Source: Serratia inhibens
GTDB taxonomy: Bacteria > Pseudomonadota > Gammaproteobacteria > Enterobacterales > Enterobacteriaceae
Direction of reading: 5' to 3'
Assembly: GCF_003591175.1 (NCBI RefSeq)
Contig: NZ_QYYG01000007.1
Span: 1 to 64,000 of the forward strand
Length of the DNA stretch: 64,000 bases
Within the stretch, counting starts at the first letter, position 1, and every line of letters begins with the position of its first letter. This document shows, piece after piece, positions 57,922 through 64,000 of the stretch. The notes below the pieces were generated by a model. The model was not told the DNA's origin. It was given only the letters and a program-made list of their open reading frames with translations, and made no database searches. A program made the translations under genes and the position numbers.

Positions 57922-58341
57922 CGCCGGAGAATAATAAGGTGGGTCAGTATATGCAGCATTGCTTTACGCCAGCTAACTGACGGCAATAATGCCGGGTAAT
58001 TTAGCTTTGGGCGGAGTCATCTAAACGGCTGAAGATAGCGGCTCCCCTTTGGCAAGTTGACTTGCTCTACCGGTGGAGCCTTGAATAGCAGATTTACGTT
58101 CCTGATGAGGCCCTGGTGAGGCGCAATAGGAATTAGGTTACTGAGCAGGGCCTGAAGATATTTATGCGTGTACTACGCTATTGTTTTGCCCCGTCACGTT
58201 CAATATAACCGCTGGTCTGCCTGACGGGAACGGGTGAAAAGCACCCTTGTAATACATTATGAAAAGTGATAGTTAAACGAGTTGAGTGAATTCCATTTAA
58301 TTTCAACACAAATTATTACCAAGGGAAAGTATATTACTGCC
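57922..58341. other. Noncoding stretch before the GNAT gene
   Basis: About 420 bases with no supported gene. It contains short imperfect repeats only. It must hold the promoter of the GNAT and LuxR-type genes. Confidence 0.5.
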
Positions 58342-58752
58342 ATGAATATCAATGTGACGGACCAGCCTAACCCACAGGACGAAGAGTACATTATCGACAG
58401 CCTTTGGGCCCACAACGAGCATTATCAACCCGTAGATATCCACCCGCTGTTTCTGACCGTTACCGATGACGCCGGTAAAATCGTTGCCGGATTGGTGGCC
58501 AGAACCTGGTGGGGCGGCCTTGAAGTACAATATCTCTGGGTCGGCGATGACCATCGTAAAAGCGGTTATGGCCGCCAACTGATGGAAAAAGCGGAAGAAG
58601 AAGCCCGTAAACGGGGTTGCCACATGGCCTATGTCGATACGTTCGACTTCCAGGCCAGAGGTTTTTACGAAAAATTGGGTTATCAGGTCTATGGCAATTT
58701 AGGCGGCTATGCCAAAAAGCATACGCGTCATTACCTGGCGAAAGAAATTTAA
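58342..58752 (+). CDS. GNAT-family N-acetyltransferase
   Basis: A 136-residue protein; I choose ATG 58342 (MNINVTDQPN) because family homology starts there, although the ORF opens 20 codons earlier. LWVGDDHRKSGYGRQLMEKAE is split by the acetyl-CoA loop (RKSGYG), and FYEKLGYQVYG is the closing motif. The substrate is unknown. The next gene starts 25 bases downstream. Confidence 0.8.
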   Translation: MNINVTDQPNPQDEEYIIDSLWAHNEHYQPVDIHPLFLTVTDDAGKIVAGLVARTWWGGLEVQYLWVGDDHRKSGYGRQLMEKAEEEARKRGCHMAYVDTFDFQARGFYEKLGYQVYGNLGGYAKKHTRHYLAKEI

Positions 58753-58777
58753 CGCAATTTTAATCGGTGAGGTCAGA

Positions 58778-59467
58778 ATGGATTCGCCCGATAAAAATAA
58801 TGAATTTTATTTGCAGGGTCTTATTGCCATGATGGAGCACTTAAGTGATCCCTGGGGCATTAAGGATCTGGAATCCCGTCATATCTATATGAACAAGGCC
58901 GCCTATCTCTATACCAATACGCCGTTGAGTTTCGATATCGCCGGCAAACGGGACGACGAGTTTCCCGCCGACTGGGCAGACTGCGCAGACGATTTTATAG
59001 AACACGACAAAATGACGGAAATGTCGCGGGATCGGGTTGCCGTAATAGAAACGCATTATTGGTACGGGAAAGACAGCCTGACCCCCTTTATCAGCGAAAA
59101 GCTGCCCATTTACAATGATAAAAAGCAGGTGTTCGGGGTGATGTGGAATGCCAAACCGCTTAACACGCTAACGCCGCTAAAATACATCAACCAGCAAAAA
59201 CCCAGCGTACTGACCACCGAAGTGAACAGTACTATTTTCACCCAATCCGAGCTTGACGTTATATTTTTAATGCTGCAAAGGCTGTCGGTGAAAGAAATAG
59301 CAAAAATATATAACATCAGCACCAAAACGATAGAAAATAGAATATATAACATCTATCAGAAATCTGACGTCCATACGCTGCAACAGTTTGAGGAGTTTTG
59401 CAAATATGCGCGTCTGGACAGCTATATTCCCGATCGCCTGATAGCAAAAGGCATCCAGTTTATCTGA
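58778..59467 (+). CDS. PAS-type/LuxR-type helix-turn-helix regulator
   Basis: A 229-residue protein starting at ATG 58778 (MDSPDKNNEFY) after GAGGTCAG. The N-terminal ~130 residues look like a PAS sensor domain (MEHLSDPWGIKDLESRHIYM). The C-terminus is a LuxR-type HTH (FTQSELDVIFLMLQRLSVKEI, KIYNISTKTIENRI split across the helices). It lies 20 bases before the NCS1 permease gene and probably controls that unit. The signal is unknown. Confidence 0.8.
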   Translation: MDSPDKNNEFYLQGLIAMMEHLSDPWGIKDLESRHIYMNKAAYLYTNTPLSFDIAGKRDDEFPADWADCADDFIEHDKMTEMSRDRVAVIETHYWYGKDSLTPFISEKLPIYNDKKQVFGVMWNAKPLNTLTPLKYINQQKPSVLTTEVNSTIFTQSELDVIFLMLQRLSVKEIAKIYNISTKTIENRIYNIYQKSDVHTLQQFEEFCKYARLDSYIPDRLIAKGIQFI

Positions 59468-59487
59468 ACAGCAAGGAACACCTTATC

Positions 59488-60789
59488 GTGATCAAGATTG
59501 AAGACTATCCGTTAACGCGGGTACCGCAGGATAAAAGAGTCTCCTTTTTAAGCGTGGCCATCGTGCATATGGGCATGCTGACCGCCCTGGACCAATTTAT
59601 GCTTGGAGCGGTGCTCGGCCACTCCATGACGTTGTTTGATGCGTTCAGCGCCATTTTTATCGGCAGCCTGATATTTGGCGTGGTGACTTACGGCCTTGGG
59701 CTGGCGGGCATGCGCGAAGGGATCTCCGGCAGCCTGCTGGCCCGCTGGTGCGGTTTCGGCCGCCTGGGTTCGGTGTTGATCGGGGTGGTGGTGGCCATCA
59801 GCCTGCTGGGCTGGTTTGGCATACAAAACGCCATCTTCGCCAAATCGCTGGATTTCGCCCTGGGCAATAAACTGGGCTTTGGCCTGGCCGCCGGCCTGTC
59901 CGGCACCTTGTTGACGATTCTGGTGGCGTTTGGCTTCAAGGCATTGCGCATTGCCGCCCGCATTGCGGTTCCGATGTTCATCATGCTGGTGGCCTATATT
60001 TCCATCACCGCCCTCTCCGGCCATAACCTGCAGGAAATTATCCAGTTGGCGCCGCCGGGAGAGCCGCTGACCATCAGCGCCGGCATCACCATCGTGGTCG
60101 GCGGCGCCATCGTGGCGAGCCTGATGACCCCCGATCTGACCCGTTATTCCAGGAACGGCAAACACGTGTTTGGCGTGACAATTTTCACCATCATCGCCGG
60201 GGAGTTCGTGGTCAATGGCCTGGCGATCCTGATCGCCAAGACGCTCGGCACGGCAGATGTGGTGACCATCATGTCTCAGGCCGCCGGCGGTGCAGGCCTG
60301 CTGGTGGTGGTGTTCTCTACCTTAAGGGTCAATGACCTCAACCTCTATTCCTCCTCGCTCGGCATCGTCAATGCGGTCGAAGGCATGACCGGCAAAAGAC
60401 TGAAATACACCGCCACCACGCTGGTTATCGGCGTGCTGGGCACCACACTGTCCGTGCTGGGGATCCTGGACCGCTTCGTCGATTTCCTGACGGTGCTTGG
60501 TGTGGTGTTCCCGCCGATTATAGGCATCATGCTGGTGGATTATTATCTGCTGCGCACCCACCGTAAAATCCTGGATGAGAGCCGAAAGGCAGGCAAGTTG
60601 CCGGACCAGACGCCGACGATTGGCTGGACGGCGATAATCGCCAGTATCGTGGGTGGCATCGTCGGGTTGGTTACCGAGTGGGGCGTACCAACAATCAATT
60701 CACTGCTGGCCGCCAGTCTCTTATATTGGGCATGCAAATTGGCACTGGGCCGCTATCAGAAGCCGGTACCCTCGCAAAAACTGACGTAA
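59488..60789 (+). CDS. NCS1-family cytosine/purine-type permease
   Basis: A 433-residue, 12-helix transporter. I choose GTG 59488 (VIKIEDYPLTRVP), with AAGGA upstream, because earlier codons overlap the regulator gene. Motifs are FMLGAVLGHSM, GLAGMREGISGSLLARW, PDLTRYSR and ILDRFVDFLTVLGV. The overall look resembles CodB-type cytosine permeases. The substrate is probably a nucleobase or related heterocycle. No cytosine deaminase gene is adjacent. Confidence 0.82.
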   Translation: MIKIEDYPLTRVPQDKRVSFLSVAIVHMGMLTALDQFMLGAVLGHSMTLFDAFSAIFIGSLIFGVVTYGLGLAGMREGISGSLLARWCGFGRLGSVLIGVVVAISLLGWFGIQNAIFAKSLDFALGNKLGFGLAAGLSGTLLTILVAFGFKALRIAARIAVPMFIMLVAYISITALSGHNLQEIIQLAPPGEPLTISAGITIVVGGAIVASLMTPDLTRYSRNGKHVFGVTIFTIIAGEFVVNGLAILIAKTLGTADVVTIMSQAAGGAGLLVVVFSTLRVNDLNLYSSSLGIVNAVEGMTGKRLKYTATTLVIGVLGTTLSVLGILDRFVDFLTVLGVVFPPIIGIMLVDYYLLRTHRKILDESRKAGKLPDQTPTIGWTAIIASIVGGIVGLVTEWGVPTINSLLAASLLYWACKLALGRYQKPVPSQKLT

Positions 60790-60813
60790 TCCGATCTGTC
60801 CCACTCATAGCAA

Positions 60814-60836
60814 GGCTCCCCACAGGCTGGGGAGCC
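60814..60836 (+). other. Strong hairpin before the NIPSNAP gene
   Basis: GGCTCCCCA/TGGGGAGCC around CAGGC, ending three bases before the ribosome site AGGAG. It could stabilise the 3' message or limit read-through from the permease gene. Confidence 0.6.
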
Positions 60837-60849
60837 AGGAGACCCACCC

Positions 60850-61164
60850 ATGATCACCTGCACCCTAAAATATGTTTTAGATCCGTACAAAATCGCCGAA
60901 TTTGAGCAATACGCCCGTTTATGGATCCCGCTGGTCAATCGCATGGGCGGCACGCACCACGGTTATTTTTTGCCGTCGGAAGGCGCCAATAACATCGCGC
61001 TGGCGTTATTCAGTTTTCCCAGCCTGGCCGCCTACGAGGAATACCGCATAAAAATGGCTGCGGACGCAGAATGTTGCGCCGCTTACGAGCTGGAAAAACG
61101 CAATCGCAGCATCATCAGTTATGAACGGAGCTTTATGCGCCCGGTTCTTTCTGGGCAGGACTAA
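60850..61164 (+). CDS. NIPSNAP-family protein
   Basis: A 104-residue protein with ATG at 60850 and AGGAGACCCACCC upstream. The pattern fits the NIPSNAP alpha-beta dimeric fold: ITCTLKYVLDPYKIAEFEQY, MGGTHHGYFLPSEG and FPSLAAYEEYR. Its function is unknown. It follows the permease in the same direction, so it may be co-transcribed. Confidence 0.82.
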   Translation: MITCTLKYVLDPYKIAEFEQYARLWIPLVNRMGGTHHGYFLPSEGANNIALALFSFPSLAAYEEYRIKMAADAECCAAYELEKRNRSIISYERSFMRPVLSGQD

Positions 61165-61194
61165 GCATAGAGAAAAATAAGGCGGGGTTCGGGC

Positions 61195-61376
61195 TGTATT
61201 GCCTGGGGCAATAAAATAGATATCGGTCGGCTAAACAGCCGACTGGCATCTGGACTTTCGGTGGGTTTAAAACTGCGGCTTTACGGCCGGAGACGTGATT
61301 GGAATTCCCTGGTGTCGGTAGCTAAAAACATCCTTTAATACTCAGAGAATGGAAACGCCTCCCCTCTGAGTTTTTT
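61195..61376 (+). ncRNA. Structured noncoding stretch ending in an intrinsic terminator
   Basis: It contains hairpin GTCGGCT/AGCCGAC (61226-61243), a GCGGC/GCCG stretch near 61276, and a terminator CTCAGAG/CTCTGAG followed by TTTTTT (61341-61376). It could be the 3' UTR of the NIPSNAP unit or a small RNA. I do not match it to a known sRNA. Confidence 0.35.
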
Positions 61377-61476
61377 ATTATAGAAGCCGTTAATGACCGT
61401 ATTAAACTGTTTTGATCATCAAGAAACACTTCAGTATGGATGAACAGTAGCCCACCCAAACCACTCTGGTCAACAT

Positions 61477-61513
61477 AAAAGTGGACATAAAAATCACTTT
61501 TGTGTCCACTTTT
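61477..61513. repeat. Perfect 11-bp inverted repeat
   Basis: AAAAGTGGACA / TGTCCACTTTT around a 15-base centre. It may be a bidirectional terminator or the end of a lost mobile element. It precedes the HTH-transporter-queF operon. Confidence 0.5.
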
Positions 61514-61731
61514 TCAAAAACTTAACATAACAAATTGATTTAAATATAATTACCCAGATTACACAGCATGCTAATCATGATTAAGTAATCAATTAGGTGA
61601 ATAAGTTAATTTTATAGCATCTGTTTCTAAAGGGTAATCAGGCGCTTATCATCGTGAGGAATACGTCCGTTGTAGACAATGTCGGTGCGTAGGATATAGT
61701 ACTGCCTGCAACAATATTGTAAGGAATGCTT

Positions 61732-62334
61732 ATGAAGACGACCAACGCTCAGCGCAAAATCAACATCATTAAAAATATAGAATATCTGATGCGTACCCGG
61801 GGCGAAACCAAGGCATCCTTTTCTAACCGCACCGGCCTGACGCGCACCACCCTCTATAAAATTCTGGATGGCCGGGTCAACAATGTGCAGCAGGCCACCG
61901 TTAACCGGATTTCAGACTTCTTCGGCGTTTCCTGCGAAGAGATTGAAGACTATGATCTGGAAAAGCTGGAGCTGCTCAACGAAACGCTTTCCACCGAGGG
62001 GAATAAAAACCCTTCCGCTATCCCCGTCATTCCCCAGTCCCGATATCTCTCGGTCGCTGCATGGAAGGTCGGTCAGTTGGTCACCGCGTTCCCTTTGACT
62101 TATTTCTTCGGCGATGAGTCAAATATGGTAGCAATGAAAATAGAAACCGAAATAAAAGGTTCATTTATCCCAGGCGAGGTCATTATTATAAAACGCCCGC
62201 CGGTGCTGGTTTGCGATTCGCCTTTATTGTATCACTCGGGAAAAAACGGCTTCTTTGTGGTTAACGGCAAAGAAGATAGCGGCATGGAAGATACCGTGCG
62301 ATTTCTGGGTTATATCGTTGGAGAAAGGCTATAA
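61732..62334 (+). CDS. Helix-turn-helix regulator of the queuosine-type operon
   Basis: A 200-residue protein. I choose ATG 61732 (MKTTNAQRKIN), with AAGGA at good spacing, over ATG 61726. The N-terminal XRE-type HTH is clear (FSNRTGLTRTTLYKILDGRV). The C-terminal half contains AMKIETEIKGSFIPGEVI and resembles S24/LexA-like folds, without an evident catalytic pair. The transporter gene starts at the next base. It probably controls this operon; the ligand is unknown. Confidence 0.75.
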   Translation: MKTTNAQRKINIIKNIEYLMRTRGETKASFSNRTGLTRTTLYKILDGRVNNVQQATVNRISDFFGVSCEEIEDYDLEKLELLNETLSTEGNKNPSAIPVIPQSRYLSVAAWKVGQLVTAFPLTYFFGDESNMVAMKIETEIKGSFIPGEVIIIKRPPVLVCDSPLLYHSGKNGFFVVNGKEDSGMEDTVRFLGYIVGERL

Positions 62335-63231
62335 ATGGAATCTAATAAAAAATTTAAACTGCTGGGGTTTACCCGTCATGGCACTCTGGCTGCCAATGTC
62401 ATGGTATTAGCCACAGGTAAAACCATTACCATGGGGCTGAATGAACTGGCCGACAGCGACATATCGGAAGATCTGAGCCGCCATGAGTTACAAGCGCTCT
62501 ATCGCAAAATCTACGGCAATAACCAACAGCAAACCGCCTATGAGCTCAGCGATCGTCATGAACGATCCTGGTATGCCTATCTGATCATTACCGTGGCGCT
62601 CAGCGTGATTTATATCTTCTCAACCCTGTGCGGCGTCAAACCGATTCAAATCCCCGCATTGAACCTGATCACGCCCCCGGCAATATTTATTTACCCCCTC
62701 ACCTTTATCCTGGTGGATATTCTGAACGAGTTTTACGGACTGCGGCTGGCCAGACGCACCATTATCATCTCGTTTATGGCCAACCTGATTTTTGTGCTGG
62801 GCGTCTGGGCGACCACGCTGGTGCCGAGCATTCCGCAGTGGGAATTCAGCAAGACTTATGACGGCATCGTCCACAGCATCATGGCAGTGTTGGTAGCCTC
62901 ATCCGCGGCCTATTTAATCTCCGAGAACGTCAATTCCTATCTGTTGTGCAAAATCAAGGAACTGACCAACTCCCGTTACCTGTTTGTACGGGTGATCACC
63001 AGCACCGTGGTCGCCTCGGCCATCGACAGCGTGGTGTTCTGTACCCTGGCGTTCTACAACGTCCTGAGCTGGGATATCATCAAAACCATGATCCTGTCAC
63101 AGTTCCTGATCAAGGTAGTCTACGCCCTGGTCGGTGTTGGGCCGATTTACGCCGCCCGCAGCCTGTTTAACCGCTATATCAATACCGATCTTGCAAGGAG
63201 CAATCAATATGCATATCAAAAAACAAGATAA
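62335..63231 (+). CDS. YhhQ-family queuosine-precursor transporter with N-terminal extension
   Basis: A 298-residue protein. About 75 soluble residues ([16 protein letters not shown]) precede a six-helix membrane part of the VUT/YhhQ type: [20 protein letters not shown] and [14 protein letters not shown]. YhhQ imports preQ0/preQ1. It overlaps queF by 23 bases, which supports import followed by reduction of preQ0. The N-terminal extension is unlike E. coli YhhQ, which is shorter. Confidence 0.8.
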   Translation: MESNKKFKLLGFTRHGTLAANVMVLATGKTITMGLNELADSDISEDLSRHELQALYRKIYGNNQQQTAYELSDRHERSWYAYLIITVALSVIYIFSTLCGVKPIQIPALNLITPPAIFIYPLTFILVDILNEFYGLRLARRTIIISFMANLIFVLGVWATTLVPSIPQWEFSKTYDGIVHSIMAVLVASSAAYLISENVNSYLLCKIKELTNSRYLFVRVITSTVVASAIDSVVFCTLAFYNVLSWDIIKTMILSQFLIKVVYALVGVGPIYAARSLFNRYINTDLARSNQYAYQKTR

Positions 63232-64000
63232 AATCACCCATCTTGGCGCCAACTCCGATTACCCGGACCAGTATGCTCCCGAGTTGCTCGAAGCCCTGCC
63301 GCGCGCACGAGGTCGGGATCTGATCGGCGTAGATGAACAGAACCTGCCATTCCACGGCTTTGATCTGTGGACCGCCTTCGAACTGTCCTGGCTCAATGCC
63401 AAAGGCAAGCCGGTAGTCGGCATTGGCGAATTCGCCTTGCCCTATTCCTCAACCCACCTGATCGAGTCCAAATCATTCAAACTGTATCTCAACAGCTTTA
63501 ACCAGACGCGTTTCGACAGCGTGGAACAGGTCAGCGCCGCAATGCAAAAAGATCTGTCGCAGGCCGCCAACGGTCAAGTAGGGGTGAAGCTGTATCCTGG
63601 GTTAGAGGGTTATTCATCGCAAATCGACCACCTGCCGGGCATCAATATTGACGACCTGGATATTGCCGTGGATGACTTTGACTTCAAACCGGAATATCTG
63701 CACGGTGCCGCCAGCGAACAGGCGGAAAGCGTGACGGAGACGCTGTCCTCCAATCTGCTGAAATCCAACTGTCTGGTCACCAACCAGCCGGATTGGGGTA
63801 GCGTGGTGATCCATTATCAGGGCCGGAAAATCGATCGTGAGTGCCTGCTGCGCTACCTGATCTCCTTCCGCCAGCATAATGAGTTCCACGAGCAGTGCGT
63901 CGAGCGCATTTTCAACGACATCAAGCAACACTGCCGGCCGGAAAAACTCAGCGTATTCGCTCGCTACACCCGTCGTGGCGGTCTGGACATCAACCCGTTC
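63209..64000 (+). CDS. queF: QueF, 7-cyano-7-deazaguanine reductase (3' end beyond window)
   Basis: ATG 63209 follows AAGGAG; 264 codons are visible of about 280. The motif [17 protein letters not shown] (NADPH and substrate site) and the catalytic cysteine region [16 protein letters not shown] are intact. It reduces preQ0 to preQ1 in queuosine synthesis. It overlaps the transporter gene by 23 bases. Confidence 0.93.
   Translation, partial: MHIKKQDKITHLGANSDYPDQYAPELLEALPRARGRDLIGVDEQNLPFHGFDLWTAFELSWLNAKGKPVVGIGEFALPYSSTHLIESKSFKLYLNSFNQTRFDSVEQVSAAMQKDLSQAANGQVGVKLYPGLEGYSSQIDHLPGINIDDLDIAVDDFDFKPEYLHGAASEQAESVTETLSSNLLKSNCLVTNQPDWGSVVIHYQGRKIDRECLLRYLISFRQHNEFHEQCVERIFNDIKQHCRPEKLSVFARYTRRGGLDINPF

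Overview
The window looks like chromosome from an enterobacterium. The hyc/hyp/fhlA formate hydrogenlyase block has the E. coli gene order, and the accessory genes (Rhs, chaperone-usher fimbriae, MarT/FidL-like regulators) fit the Enterobacterales. A Serratia-like member of the Yersiniaceae is my best guess from overall style, not proven. By eye, base composition alternates between GC-rich blocks (toxin-like genes, hyc/hyp, queuosine end) and AT-rich accessory blocks (fimbrial module, parts of the biosynthetic cluster), which suggests several acquired islands. I see no tRNA, rRNA, CRISPR array or transposase.

Region 1 (1-25033) is a toxin-like and adhesion island. Three closely related long genes begin with what looks like a P47/TULIP-type domain followed by Ig-like repeats: copies 1 (partial) and 2 on the minus strand, copy 3 on the plus strand. 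Copy 3 leads an operon-like set with a 1650-residue Rhs protein, whose AT-rich C-terminal tip contains an F-box-like motif, and a secreted zinc metalloprotease. Between copies 2 and 1 lies a tiny scar of a second Rhs gene start, so the TULIP-Rhs unit was once repeated. Copies 2 and 3 form about 2.5 kb inverted repeats around an AT-rich fimbrial module: a MarT/FidL-like regulator pair, major pilin, chaperone, usher, minor pilin, an adhesin-like protein and a LysR-type regulator.

Region 2 (25306-37138) holds a PaiB-like gene and then two minus-strand operons that look like one biosynthetic locus. A 43-residue Lys-rich peptide gene (33055-33186) has its own promoter, palindromic operator and downstream intrinsic terminator. 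It is followed by two paralogous heme-oxygenase-like diiron-type proteins with PqqD/RRE-like N-termini, a class III aminotransferase, an aldehyde dehydrogenase, a phytanoyl-CoA-dioxygenase-family protein with a halogenase-like HxG facial site, and an MFS exporter. Upstream lie a PLP decarboxylase, an arylalkylamine-N-acetyltransferase-like protein and two unknown helical proteins. I interpret this as a peptide-scaffolded (RiPP-type) pathway that I do not recognise.

Region 3 (37369-57527) is a full formate hydrogenlyase locus: fhlA and hypABCDE on the minus strand, then hycABCDEFGHI, hydN, fdhF, hypF and a NiCoT nickel transporter on the plus strand. Divergent sigma-54 promoters flank a palindrome that is probably an FhlA site. 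FdhF has Cys140 where E. coli has selenocysteine.

Region 4 (57528-64000) holds a GNAT protein, a PAS/LuxR-type regulator, an NCS1 permease, a NIPSNAP protein, a structured noncoding stretch, and an operon of an HTH regulator, a YhhQ-type queuosine-precursor transporter and queF, which runs off the window.
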